A DNA stretch of 64,000 bases, taken from positions 62,001 to 126,000 of the forward strand of contig CAVFZY010000007.1 in assembly GCA_963627135.1 (NCBI GenBank), given 5' to 3'. This document shows positions 39,453-47,932 of the stretch, in pieces; the stretch's first letter is position 1, and the number at the start of each line of letters is the position of its first letter. Made by a program: the position numbers and the translations under genes. The stretch comes from CAG-103 sp963627135 (lineage in GTDB: Bacteria > Bacillota > Clostridia > Oscillospirales > Oscillospiraceae). The notes beneath the pieces were generated by a model. The model was not told where the DNA came from. It did not search any database and worked only from the letters and a program-made list of their open reading frames with translations.

Positions 39453-42014
39453 ATGAAACTCATGATTCTCGACGGCAACAGCATCGTCAACCGCGCCTTT
39501 TACGGCATCCGTATGCTCAACGCGCCCGACGGCACACCGACGAACGCGGTCTACGGCTTTCTGACCATTTTCCAGCGCATCCTCGAGCTCGAGCAGCCGC
39601 AGGCGGTGTGCGTGGCGTTTGACGTGCACGCGCCGACGTTCCGCCACGAGCAGTACGCGCTCTATAAGGCGCAACGCAAGCCCATGCCGGAGGAACTCGT
39701 CGTGCAGATGCCGCTGCTCAAGCAGACGCTCGACCACATGGGCATCCGGCGGCTGGAGCTGGCCGGCTGGGAGGCGGACGACCTGCTCGGCACGGTCGCG
39801 CGCCGCTGCGAGGCCGCCGGATGGGCGTGTGAGATCGTCACCGGCGACAAGGACAGCCTCCAGCTCATCACGGACACCACCCACGTCTGCCACGTCAAGA
39901 CCCGCATGGGCCAGACGGAGACGATCGAATACACGCCCGAGGTTTTCCGCGCCGAGTATGGCTTCGACCCCATCCATATGATTGACCTCAAGGCGCTCAT
40001 GGGCGACAGCTCGGACAACATCCCCGGTGTGCCCGGCATCGGCGAAAAGACGGCGAAGGATCTGCTCGTGCGCTTCGGCACGGTGGCGGATATTTACCGC
40101 GATCTCGATCAGCTGGACATCAAGCCTGGCGTGCGCAAAAAGCTCGCGGAAGGACGCGAGAGCGCACAGTTGTCGTTCGAGCTCGCCACCATCCACACGG
40201 ACGCGCCCATTGATTTTGCGCCCGAATCGGCTGCATGGGACCGGGATTACCGTCCCGAACTCTATGACTGGTTCCGGCGGCTGGGCTTTTTGAAGCTTTC
40301 GGAAAAGTGGGGCCTGCATCCGGCCGACGGCGCGGCCGCGCCGGAGGGTGCGCTGCCGCAGTTGCCGACCGTGGACGTGATGGATAGCACCGCGCTGCAT
40401 GCGCTTGAGCAGATGGTTACGGCGGCACCGTATGTTGCGGTGCTCGCGCCTGACGGGCTGGATGCGCTCACGCTCTGTGACGGCAAGGCGTGCTATGCGC
40501 TCGCGTGGGCGCAGCTCGGCGATGATTACAACGCATTTCTGCATCTGCTGTTTTCCACCCGTGTGCACAAAGCGGGGCATAACATCAAAGACCTCATGCG
40601 CGCGCTGCTCGCCGAAGGCCTGCCGACGGATGGCTTTGTGTTCGATACGGCGCTGGCGGCCTACCTGCTCGACGCCACGGCCGGGAACTATGATCTCCCG
40701 CGCCTCGCGCAGGCGTATCTCGGCGGGGAAGCACCGGATGCGCAAGCCATCTGGGCGCTGCAGCCGGTGCTGCGGGAAAAGATGGACGCGCTCGACATGC
40801 TGCCGCTCTATACGGACATCGAGTTGCCGCTGTGCCCGGTGCTGGCGCGCATGGAGCACACGGGCTTTCTCGTGGACCGCAAGGCACTGTATGATTTCGG
40901 CGAAAGCCTCACGAGCGCCATCGAGCAGCTGCAGCAGAGCATCTGGGCCTGCGCGGGCGAGCCGTTCAACATCCAGTCGCCGAAGCAACTCGGCCACGTG
41001 CTGTTTGACCAACTCATGCTTCCGGCCGGGAAAAAGACGAAGACCGGCTGGAGCACGAATGCCGCTGTGCTCGAAAAGCTGCGCGGCAAGCACCCGATCA
41101 TCGACCAGATCCTCGACTACCGCATGCTCACGAAGCTCAAGTCCACCTATGCCGACGGGCTGCTCAAGGAGATCTCGGCCGATGGGCGCATCCACACGAA
41201 CTTCCAGATGACCGTCACGGCGACGGGGCGCCTGTCGTCTACCGAGCCGAACCTGCAGAACATCCCCGTGCGCCGCGAGCTCGGCGCGCAGATCCGCAAT
41301 ATGTTCGTGGCTTCACCCGGCAAGGTGCTCGTAGATGCGGACTACAGCCAGATCGAGCTGCGCCTGCTGGCGCACATCGCGGGTGACGAGACCATGATCG
41401 CGGCCTTCCGCAGCGGGGAGGACATCCACGCCGTCACGGCGTCGCAGGTGTTCGGCGTGCCGCTCGATGAGGTCACGCCGCTGCAGCGCTCGCACGCCAA
41501 GGCCGTCAATTTCGGTATTGTCTACGGCATCTCGGCCTTCAGCCTCGCGCAGGATATCGGCGTGTTCCAGAGCGAGGCCAAGGCGTACATGGACAGCTAT
41601 TTTGCCAAGTACCACGGCGCGCGCGACTACATGAAGCGCATCGTCGCTCAGGCCAAGGCGGACGGCTATGTCACGACGCTCTTCGGCCGCCGGCGCGACC
41701 TGCCGGAGCTGAAATCGTCGAATTTCAACCTCCGCAGCTTTGGCGAGCGCGTGGCGCTCAATATGCCCATTCAGGGCACGGCGGCGGACATCATCAAGGC
41801 CGCCATGGTGCGCGTGGACGTGCGCATGCGCGACGAAGGGCTGGAGGCGCAGCTCCTGCTGCAGGTGCACGACGAGCTCATCGTCGAGTGCCCGGCCGCG
41901 GAGGCTGAGACGGTCCGCGCCATCCTCATCGAGGAGATGGAGCACGTGGTCGACTACCGCGTGCCGCTGCTCGTGGACGCGAAGATCGGCGCGAGCTGGG
42001 CGGAGGCGCACTGA
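39453..42014 (+). CDS. polA: DNA polymerase I
   Basis: An 853-residue repair and replication polymerase. The N-terminal 5' nuclease domain has LDGNSIVNRAFYG, AFDVHAPTFRH, WEADDLLGT and MGDSSDNIPGVPGIGEKTA. The middle 3'-5' exonuclease fold (~310-465) lacks the DxE metal motif (it reads YVAVLAPDG), so proofreading is probably lost, as in Bacillus and Thermus enzymes. The polymerase domain has motif A VDADYSQIELRLLAHI, motif B SHAKAVNFGIVYG and motif C LLQVHDELIVE. ATG 39453 follows AAGGAGG. The stop overlaps rimI by one base. Confidence 0.97.
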   Translation: MKLMILDGNSIVNRAFYGIRMLNAPDGTPTNAVYGFLTIFQRILELEQPQAVCVAFDVHAPTFRHEQYALYKAQRKPMPEELVVQMPLLKQTLDHMGIRRLELAGWEADDLLGTVARRCEAAGWACEIVTGDKDSLQLITDTTHVCHVKTRMGQTETIEYTPEVFRAEYGFDPIHMIDLKALMGDSSDNIPGVPGIGEKTAKDLLVRFGTVADIYRDLDQLDIKPGVRKKLAEGRESAQLSFELATIHTDAPIDFAPESAAWDRDYRPELYDWFRRLGFLKLSEKWGLHPADGAAAPEGALPQLPTVDVMDSTALHALEQMVTAAPYVAVLAPDGLDALTLCDGKACYALAWAQLGDDYNAFLHLLFSTRVHKAGHNIKDLMRALLAEGLPTDGFVFDTALAAYLLDATAGNYDLPRLAQAYLGGEAPDAQAIWALQPVLREKMDALDMLPLYTDIELPLCPVLARMEHTGFLVDRKALYDFGESLTSAIEQLQQSIWACAGEPFNIQSPKQLGHVLFDQLMLPAGKKTKTGWSTNAAVLEKLRGKHPIIDQILDYRMLTKLKSTYADGLLKEISADGRIHTNFQMTVTATGRLSSTEPNLQNIPVRRELGAQIRNMFVASPGKVLVDADYSQIELRLLAHIAGDETMIAAFRSGEDIHAVTASQVFGVPLDEVTPLQRSHAKAVNFGIVYGISAFSLAQDIGVFQSEAKAYMDSYFAKYHGARDYMKRIVAQAKADGYVTTLFGRRRDLPELKSSNFNLRSFGERVALNMPIQGTAADIIKAAMVRVDVRMRDEGLEAQLLLQVHDELIVECPAAEAETVRAILIEEMEHVVDYRVPLLVDAKIGASWAEAH

Positions 42015-42472
42015 TGGACTACACGATCTGCGACGCCGGGGCGGCGCACCTGCCGCAGCTCGAGGCGCTCGAGCGCGCGTGCTTTTCCGCACCGTGGACG
42101 CGCGCGCAGCTGGCGAGTCAGCTGCCGGACGACCGGCACGTGTTTCTCATCGCGGCGGCGGGGGAGACGGTGCTCGGCTACGCAAACTTCCTGCACGTGC
42201 TCGACGAGGGCGACATCGGTAATGTTGCCGTTGCGCCGGAGTACCGGCGGCAGGGCATCGCGGACGCGCTGCTCGATGCGCTGTGCGCGCGGGCGGCGGC
42301 GCTCGATCTCGCGTTTTTGACGCTGGAGGTGCGCTTATCGAACGCGCCTGCCATCGCGCTGTACCGCAAGCACGGGTTCCAGACCGTCGGTCAGCGCCGA
42401 AATTACTATCAGAAGCCGGACGAGGACGCGCTCCTCATGACCTGGTTCCGGAGAGAGGCAGAGACGATATGA
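42014..42472 (+). CDS. rimI: RimI-type ribosomal protein/Gcp-linked N-acetyltransferase
   Basis: A 152-residue GNAT acetyltransferase that should acetylate the N-terminus of ribosomal protein S18. The acetyl-CoA loop is VAVAPEYRRQGIADALL (Q/RxxGxG/A pattern) and the late motif is LEVRLSNAPAIALYRKHGFQTVGQRRNYY. Its order rimI-tsaD matches the tsaB-rimI-tsaD arrangement of many bacteria, although no tsaB lies upstream here. It overlaps polA by one base and tsaD by four. Confidence 0.92.
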   Translation: MDYTICDAGAAHLPQLEALERACFSAPWTRAQLASQLPDDRHVFLIAAAGETVLGYANFLHVLDEGDIGNVAVAPEYRRQGIADALLDALCARAAALDLAFLTLEVRLSNAPAIALYRKHGFQTVGQRRNYYQKPDEDALLMTWFRREAETI

Positions 42473-43497
42473 TTATTCTTGCGATTGAATCTTCCTGTGA
42501 CGAGACGGCCGTCGCCCTTGTGCGCGACGGCCGCGAGGTGCTGACAGATCAGGTCTTTTCCCAGGCCGATCTGCACGCCATTTACGGCGGCGTCGTGCCC
42601 GAGATCGCGTCGCGCTCGCACGTGGAGGTCATCTCCCAGCTGGCCGACCGTGCGCTGGCGGCGACCGGCCTGACCCGCAGTGATATTGACGCTGTGGCCG
42701 TTACCTGCGCGCCGGGGCTCATCGGCGCGCTGCTCGTCGGTGTGAACTTTGCCAAGGCCGCCGCGCTTGCGCTCGGCGTGCCGCTTATCCCGGTGCACCA
42801 TGTGCGCGGCCACATCGCGGCCAACTACATCGCTTACCCGGAACTGGAGCCGCCGTTCGTGTGCCTGGCCATCTCGGGCGGCAACACGCTCATCTGCGAC
42901 GTGTGCGACTATACCGACCTGCGCATCCTCGGCGCCACGCGCGACGATGCGGCCGGCGAATGCTTTGACAAGACCGCGCGCGTGCTCGGCCTGCCGTACC
43001 CCGGCGGCAAGCCCATTGACAACCTGTCCAAGACCGGCGATGACCGGAAGTACAAGCTCCCCATCGGCCACGTGGACGGCTGCCCGTATGACATGAGCTT
43101 CAGCGGCCTGAAAACGGCCGTCATCAATCTCGCCCACACGGCGGAGCAGAAGGGTGAGCCGCTTGATAAAGCGTCGCTCGCCGCGTCGTTCTGCCGCGCC
43201 ATGAGCGAGAGCCTTGTGCCGCGCACGATGGCGGCGGTCCGGGAGCTCGGCTATGACAAGCTCGCCGTGGCGGGCGGCGTCGCGGCCAATTCCCGCATCC
43301 GCGGCGATTTTCAGGCCGCGTGCGACGCGGCCGGCATCCGCCTGTTCGTCCCGCCTCTGAAACTTTGCGGCGACAATGCCGCCATGATCGGCTGCCAGGC
43401 ATACTATGAGTATCTGCGCGGCGCACGTGCCGGCAGCGAGCTCAACGCCTGGGCGAATATGGAGATCTCCGAGGTGCCGTTTTATGGGCGTGCATGA
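42469..43497 (+). CDS. tsaD: TsaD, tRNA N6-threonylcarbamoyladenosine synthase subunit
   Basis: A 342-residue ASKHA-fold enzyme that transfers the threonylcarbamoyl group to A37 of ANN-decoding tRNAs with TsaB and TsaE. It has IIALAIESSCDETAVA-like start (LAIESSCDETAVALV), the metal motif HHVRGHIAANYI (two His), SGGNTLICD, GECFDKTARVLGLPYPGG and VAGGVAANSRIR. The start ATG 42469 overlaps the rimI stop (ATGA). Another t6A-related gene, tcdA, lies 12 kb away in the island, so both ends of the ct6A pathway appear in the window. Confidence 0.96.
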   Translation: MIILAIESSCDETAVALVRDGREVLTDQVFSQADLHAIYGGVVPEIASRSHVEVISQLADRALAATGLTRSDIDAVAVTCAPGLIGALLVGVNFAKAAALALGVPLIPVHHVRGHIAANYIAYPELEPPFVCLAISGGNTLICDVCDYTDLRILGATRDDAAGECFDKTARVLGLPYPGGKPIDNLSKTGDDRKYKLPIGHVDGCPYDMSFSGLKTAVINLAHTAEQKGEPLDKASLAASFCRAMSESLVPRTMAAVRELGYDKLAVAGGVAANSRIRGDFQAACDAAGIRLFVPPLKLCGDNAAMIGCQAYYEYLRGARAGSELNAWANMEISEVPFYGRA

Positions 43498-44155
43498 CGG
43501 CCACCGCGCCCGCATGAAGGCGCGCTTTATGCGCAGCGGGCTCGATAATTTCGATGACCACAGCGTGCTCGAGCTGCTGCTGTTTTATGCTGTGCCCCGG
43601 CGCGACGTCAACGAGCTCGCACACGCGCTGCTGGACCACTTCGGCACGCTCGACGCCGTCTTTGAGGCGAGCTTTGAGGACATGATGCGCGTGCCCGGCG
43701 TGGGGGAGAACGTGGCCACACTCCTCACGCTTATCCCGCAGGTCGGCCGCCGGTATCAGATGGCCAAGCGCCGCCAGCAGACGATCCTGCGCTCGAGCGA
43801 GGACGCCGGCAGCTATCTCGTACCGCTGTACCTGTATGAGCGCACGGAGGTTGTCTATCTCCTGTGCTTGGATGCCAAGTGCGGCCTCATCAGCTGCAAG
43901 GAGGTCGGGCGCGGCGTGGTCAATGCGGCGGAGGTGTCCGTGCGCGCCATCGTCGAGACAGCCCTGTCGCAGAAGGCGGTGTCCGTCATCCTCAGCCATA
44001 ACCACGTGGATGCTTATGCGCTGCCGTCGCGCGAGGATGAGCTTACGACCAAACGCATCCGGGACGCACTTTTGCTCGTAGGAATCACGCTCGCGGATCA
44101 TATTATCGTCTGCGGCGAGGATTATGTGTCATTTGCCGACAGCGGTCTGCTCTGA
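43484..44155 (+). CDS. radC: RadC/MPN-domain JAMM family protein
   Basis: A 223-residue protein with N-terminal UPF0758 helix-hairpin-helix (MMRVPGVGENVATLLTLIPQ) and a C-terminal MPN/JAMM metallo-domain. The putative metal ligands are in LSHNHVDAYALPSREDE (HxH plus Asp), and a preceding Glu lies in SCKEVGRG. The historical link to DNA repair is doubtful; no activity is established. It starts at ATG 43484, 14 bases inside tsaD, without a strong ribosome binding site, so translation is probably coupled. Confidence 0.9.
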   Translation: MGVHDGHRARMKARFMRSGLDNFDDHSVLELLLFYAVPRRDVNELAHALLDHFGTLDAVFEASFEDMMRVPGVGENVATLLTLIPQVGRRYQMAKRRQQTILRSSEDAGSYLVPLYLYERTEVVYLLCLDAKCGLISCKEVGRGVVNAAEVSVRAIVETALSQKAVSVILSHNHVDAYALPSREDELTTKRIRDALLLVGITLADHIIVCGEDYVSFADSGLL

Positions 44156-44651
44156 ATCATCACCAGCGGCACAAATCCTGCATTTTGCCTGTCAAGCATT
44201 TTTTCGAATCTCTCGCGGCTGCGAGAGATTCGTGTTATGGTAACAAAATCGGTGTTTGAAAAATCTACAAAGTTCGTTTCCTGCGTTTCCTGATTTATGC
44301 AGAAATGAAGCAATCGATTGAAATGCCAAAGAAAATTCCGTGTTGAAAAGTCGGTTGAAAATGTTGATAACTCACAGCAAACGGGAAACTGAAAAATAAT
44401 TATGTAAACACATTGTCACGAAAATGTAAGAACTTCGACCTTCTCCGCGAGCGGGAAAGCCTGAAACCACGCGTGTTTTCCGGATGGCCGTAACAGTGCA
44501 AATTCTGCACAACCAACAGGAAACGAAGAAAATCGACAATTTGTGCAGGAATGCAACATTTTTTCATGCATAAAAACAAATAGTAATCGTCGAACTTTTT
44601 TGTTGACATCCCCGGAGACATGTGATAGAATATGCAGGCTGTAAGAAATAC
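44156..44651. other. Intergenic stretch without a gene (radC to tRNA-Thr)
   Basis: About 500 bp, clearly more AT-rich than its surroundings. It holds a perfect hairpin at 44205-44232 (CGAATCTCTCGC with GCGAGAGATTCG) without a following T-run, and the tRNA promoter at its right end. No convincing open frame. A minus-strand frame crossing the tRNA is an artefact. Confidence 0.6.
44603..44631 (+). promoter_or_regulatory. Promoter of tRNA-Thr
   Basis: TTGACA (44603-44608), 17-bp spacer, TAGAAT (44626-44631), 21 bp before the tRNA. Confidence 0.8.
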
Positions 44652-44727
44652 GCTAGTGTAGCTCAGTCGGTAGAGCAGCTGATTCGTAATCAGCAGGTCG
44701 TGTGTTCGAGTCACATCACTAGCTCCA
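44652..44727 (+). tRNA. tRNA-Thr (anticodon CGT)
   Basis: Acceptor GCTAGTG pairs with CACTAGC, anticodon stem CTGAT/ATCAG carries loop TCGTA (CGT, reading ACG), T-loop GTTCGAGTC is normal and CCA is encoded. An integrase relic lies downstream. Confidence 0.97.
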
Positions 44728-44730
44728 TCC

Positions 44731-44765
44731 AAAAACCCTGTAATTTCAATGGTTACAGGGTTTTT
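44731..44765 (+). terminator. Terminator after tRNA-Thr (copy A of a shared repeat)
   Basis: AAAAACCCTGTAA/TTACAGGGTTTTT with loop TTTCAATGG. The same hairpin and loop recur after tRNA-Arg at 52298-52334. Confidence 0.9.
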
Positions 44766-44956
44766 CTTCACTCTGGAACTGTAAAAATTAGGAACAAATT
44801 CAGCTCCTTTCGGCTGTAAAACGACCTGTGATGTTGCACCCGCGTTGCACCAAAAACAAAAGGTCTATGGTTCATAAAACCGCCTGGCGCAACGGCGATT
44901 CACACGATCTGGAAGGGCGGTGCAACGCCCGCGGCAGTAGCATGTTGCACCCCGCC
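44766..44956. repeat. Att-like region downstream of tRNA-Thr, related to that after tRNA-Arg
   Basis: Shares TTTCGGCT, TGTGATGTTGCACC and further GTTGCAC/GTGCAAC words with 52335-52500. These repeated words at the end of an integrase gene beside a tRNA resemble arm or core sites of an integrated element. Confidence 0.5.
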
Positions 44957-45275
44957 CTAGACGGCGATGCCCGAGACGGACAGGCCTGTGGCGGTGCGCA
45001 CTTTTTCGGCCGTTGACTCCAGGCGAACGAGCCGATCGTAATGCGCATTTTCTTTGCTGTTCTCGCGCAGGTTCGGCCGCTTGTAGGTGTTGTACCAGAG
45101 TTGGGTGAACTCGCCGAATGGGGTGGAGTCGGTGGTGTCCATGCCCGCGCCGATCTCGAGCTTTGCCTGCTGATGTTTTCGCTCCAATTCCTCCTTTTCC
45201 TCCTTTGTTGCCGCGCGGATATACTTCTGTTTGCCGGTTGGGGTTGTGATGGTTTTCGTGTTTCGTGTAGAGTTT
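44957..45275 (-). pseudogene. Tyrosine integrase relic with internal deletion
   Basis: In one minus-strand frame the translation begins like the N-terminal part of a Tn916/phage-type integrase: TPTGKQKYIRAATKEE, then an arm/core-binding stretch FGEFTQLWYNTYKRPNLREN. It then jumps to the extreme C-terminus of the same family, YDRLVRLESTAEKVRT, matching YDQRIRLENTAAKIRA of the second integrase relic at 52.5 kb. The whole catalytic domain with R, H and Tyr is missing, so the protein cannot recombine DNA. No start codon is left upstream of the conserved N-terminus (a TAA lies just before). It lies 230 bp behind tRNA-Thr and points towards it, as expected for an element inserted at the tRNA 3' end. 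Confidence 0.75.
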
Positions 45276-45396
45276 TGAATTTAAAAATCTGTAGGGCGTT
45301 TTGCTCTCTGACGCTTGACGCGGCGGCGGAGGCACGGTATAATAAAATATCCAGGGAGCCGTTTGGAACGGCTTTTAATTTCTCTACAAATACAAA

Positions 45397-45410
45397 TTAG
45401 ATATATCTAA
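45397..45410. promoter_or_regulatory. Palindromic operator candidate upstream of the AraC gene
   Basis: Perfect 14-bp palindrome TTAGATATATCTAA, 26 bp before ATG 45436. TTAG...CTAA half-sites recall DtxR/MntR-type or other metal-responsive operators, but the regulator is not identified. Confidence 0.5.
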
Positions 45411-45435
45411 CTGAAATACAGGGGGGTGCGGCGCA

Positions 45436-46419
45436 ATGGCCACAGCGAAACGAAATGAAATTCTGGCGGACACACAGGCGACGGTGCTGCATCAGGACGC
45501 CGCGCATACGGTCTATCGTCTCGATGGTGCCGATGGGGAAGTGACACAGACAGTCTACCCGGTTTTTCCGGGCATCGAGATCGCGTATCACGACGTGCAC
45601 GCTACGTTTTGCGCCATGCAGCGCACACACGTGCCCGGCTGCCTCGAGATTCACCACTGCCGCGAGGGGCGCATCGCCTACCCGTATGGCGACGCCTGCT
45701 TTTTCCTCGCGCCGGGCGACCTGGCGATCGTGCAGCGTTCGGCGGCGGCCCCGGCGCGCTTTCCGACCGGGCACTACCACGGCATCACGGTGTCGATTGA
45801 CCCGGCGCGCGCGCCGGACTGCCTGTCGTGCTTTCTCGAGGACGTCGAGGTGCGGACGAGCGCGCTCATCGAAAAATTCTGCGCGGACGCGGCCTGCTTC
45901 GTTACGCGCTCGTCGCAAGGAGTGGCGCACATTTTCTCCGAACTCTATTCCGTGCCGGATGGTATCCGCAAGGGCTATTTCAAGGTCAAAATTCTGGAAC
46001 TGTTGCTGTTTTTGAGCGCGTTCCCCATGCAGGCGGCCCAGCCGCAGCACAGTTATTCCCAGTCGCAGGTGCAGCTTGCCGAGCAGGTCGGCGCGTATTT
46101 GCTGGAGAACACGGAGCGGCGGCTGACGGTCGCGGAGCTCTCACAGCGCTTCGGTGCCTCGGCCACGCTCATCAACAGCAGCTTTCGCGGCGTGTATGGC
46201 ATGTCGCCGGCGGCGTTTCTGCGCGCGCAGAAAATGCACGGTGCCGCGCGTCTCCTGCGCCAGACCGACCGCACGGTGCTGGATATTGCCGGCCAGTTTG
46301 GGTATGATAACGGCAGCAAGTTCGCCAAAGCGTTCCGGGACGTCATTGGCGTCTCGCCCAACGCCTACCGTAGCGGCATTGACTGCGACAGCTGCGCGCC
46401 GGAGGCGCCGGCAGTCTGA
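45436..46419 (+). CDS. AraC-family transcriptional regulator
   Basis: A 327-residue regulator. The N-terminal ~200 residues form a sensor region (GCLEIHHCREGRIAYPYGD, AVPGDLAIVQ-like FLAPGDLAIVQRS) typical of cupin-containing AraC proteins. The C-terminal ~100 residues hold two helix-turn-helix motifs: LTVAELSQRFGASATLINSSFRGVYG and VLDIAGQFGYDNGSKFAKAFRDVIG, partial as shown, plus SPNAYR. GGGGGG lies before ATG 45436. In Clostridia such regulators often precede a DUF3793 gene and a flavodoxin, as here, so it likely controls the following pair. The effector is unknown. Confidence 0.88.
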   Translation: MATAKRNEILADTQATVLHQDAAHTVYRLDGADGEVTQTVYPVFPGIEIAYHDVHATFCAMQRTHVPGCLEIHHCREGRIAYPYGDACFFLAPGDLAIVQRSAAAPARFPTGHYHGITVSIDPARAPDCLSCFLEDVEVRTSALIEKFCADAACFVTRSSQGVAHIFSELYSVPDGIRKGYFKVKILELLLFLSAFPMQAAQPQHSYSQSQVQLAEQVGAYLLENTERRLTVAELSQRFGASATLINSSFRGVYGMSPAAFLRAQKMHGAARLLRQTDRTVLDIAGQFGYDNGSKFAKAFRDVIGVSPNAYRSGIDCDSCAPEAPAV

Positions 46420-46623
46420 CGACGGGGCGGACATCTTTTTCATTTCGGAGCCATGCTCCGATGATTTGGAGCGGATGCCGGGGGTATCATGCAGTATCAT
46501 AACACCAGAAAGCAACGAAACGCGCAGCTTTTCACACATGAATTAGATTGCTTTAACCAACAACTGCGCAGCATTGCTCACTGCGCGAAAACCGGTAAAC
46601 AACCACAGACAAGGAGGCAAGCC

Positions 46624-47217
46624 ATGTCGGAGGAAAACGTCGTACGGCTCTGCGCGCCGACACTGGCCGGGATCAAGACCGGCAGCCTGTTCCCTTGTCC
46701 GTTTGAAAGTCGGGAGACTTTGCTCATGGAGATCCGCCAGTATAACCAGGTGCTGGTTCCCAAAGGACTCTGCCTCCTCCCGCTGCGATTCACGGACAAG
46801 AGCGCGCTGCTGTATCTGTACCGCCCACACGATCTGGAGCGGGATCTGCAGGACCAGCTGGCGACGGAGATTCTGCGGCACGCAGGTTATGTCTGCGGCA
46901 GCAGCGAGCAGTGCCTGATGAAGCTCATCGAGCGTCTGCGCGCGTACGACGAATTCCCCCACGAGATCGGCCTGTTTCTGAGCTATCCGCCGGAAGACGT
47001 CAAAGGGTTCATCGAGCACCACGCGGCTGATTTCAAGTACGCCGGCCTCTGGAAGGTGTACGGCGACGAGCAGCGGGCGCGCGACCTCTTTGCAAAATAC
47101 CAGCGGTGCACGGAGATCTACTGCCAACGTCTGCACGAGGGTTCGAGCATTGCACAGCTCGCCGTGAACGCGCAGCAGCGAAATACAGCATATAATGAAA
47201 GGATGTTACCATCATGA
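46624..47217 (+). CDS. DUF3793 family protein
   Basis: A 197-residue cytoplasmic protein of a family found in anaerobes. The conserved stretches are APTLAGIKTGSLFPCPF, KGLCLLPLRFTDKSALLYLYRP, and EIGLFLSYPPEDVKGFI followed by YAGLWKVYGD, the region most typical of the family. Function is not established; association with flavodoxin and AraC or iron/heme genes is common. ATG 46624 follows AAGGAGG. It overlaps the flavodoxin gene by 4 bases, so the two are translated together. The 200-bp gap after araC holds no gene. Confidence 0.8.
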   Translation: MSEENVVRLCAPTLAGIKTGSLFPCPFESRETLLMEIRQYNQVLVPKGLCLLPLRFTDKSALLYLYRPHDLERDLQDQLATEILRHAGYVCGSSEQCLMKLIERLRAYDEFPHEIGLFLSYPPEDVKGFIEHHAADFKYAGLWKVYGDEQRARDLFAKYQRCTEIYCQRLHEGSSIAQLAVNAQQRNTAYNERMLPS

Positions 47218-47639
47218 AAAAAGCAGCAGTCATCTATTGGAGCGGCACCGGCAACACCGAGGCCATGGCCAACGCCGTGCTCGAGGGCATGAAAAGTGCT
47301 GGCGCGGACGCGGTGCTTCTGACTGCCTCCGATGTGGATGCTTCCGCCATCGGCGGATATGATGCCGTGGCGCTCGGCTGCCCGGCCATGGGCTCTGAAG
47401 TTCTGGAGGACATGGAGTTTGAGCCGATGTTCGACGGCTGCAAATCCAGCCTGAAAGGCAAACGCGTCGCCCTGTTCGGCTCCTACGGCTGGGGCGGCGG
47501 CGAGTGGATGCAGAATTGGGAGCGCGACTGCCGCAGCTCCGGTATCCAGCTCGTGTGCGACAGCGTAATCTGCAACGAAGCGCCCGATGACGCGGCCCTC
47601 GCGGCCTGCCAGGCGCTCGGTAAGGCGCTCGTCGATTAA
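47214..47639 (+). CDS. Flavodoxin
   Basis: A 141-residue FMN-binding electron carrier. The phosphate-binding loop is YWSGTGNTEAMA (residues 8-19), and aromatic/glycine loops around the isoalloxazine are LGCPAMGSE and GSYGWGGGEWM. The length is that of short-chain clostridial flavodoxins. Encoded behind DUF3793 with a 4-base overlap. Flavodoxins commonly replace ferredoxin in iron shortage, so control by a metal-responsive operator upstream of araC would make sense; this is inference. Confidence 0.93.
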   Translation: MKKAAVIYWSGTGNTEAMANAVLEGMKSAGADAVLLTASDVDASAIGGYDAVALGCPAMGSEVLEDMEFEPMFDGCKSSLKGKRVALFGSYGWGGGEWMQNWERDCRSSGIQLVCDSVICNEAPDDAALAACQALGKALVD

Positions 47640-47789
47640 CTCTTTCGATCGTACCCGGATCCCCCTCCGGTTACCGATACCAACAACAGGCATCTGCCAA
47701 ATCACCTCACCTCTCTTCTCTTCCCCCATTCCCTGCAGCGGTGTGACACCACGCACATTGCCTGTGCGTGACCGCTGTCCCCAACAAAG

Positions 47790-47829
47790 AATCGTCCGCC
47801 GGATTCCCCTCCGGGCGGACGATTTTTTT
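47790..47829 (+). terminator. Terminator downstream of the flavodoxin gene
   Basis: AATCGTCCGCC and GGGCGGACGATT flank a 14-base loop with its own CCGG pairing, followed by seven Ts. It lies 150 bp past the stop. The stretch between holds no gene. Confidence 0.8.
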
Positions 47830-47878
47830 GCTGTCTGCGGCCGGAGACGCGTGAGTGCGCCTCTATTCGGAAAAGCAA

Positions 47879-47914
47879 GCGCCCTGCGCAGGAGAATGCT
47901 CCTGCGCAGGGCGC
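47879..47914 (-). terminator. Terminator of the apbE-mpg-recG-HD operon
   Basis: Sixteen-base-pair stem GCGCCCTGCGCAGGAG with its complement around a 3-base loop, followed on the minus strand by GCTTGCTTTT. Confidence 0.8.
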
Positions 47915-47932
47915 TGGTTTTTGGCGGTGGGG

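Noticed and set aside
44400..44771. Minus-strand ORF of 123 codons containing RTHDLLITNQLLYRLSYTS
   Set aside because: This is the antisense translation of tRNA-Thr plus its terminator, a well-known false protein. No ribosome binding site or conserved domain.
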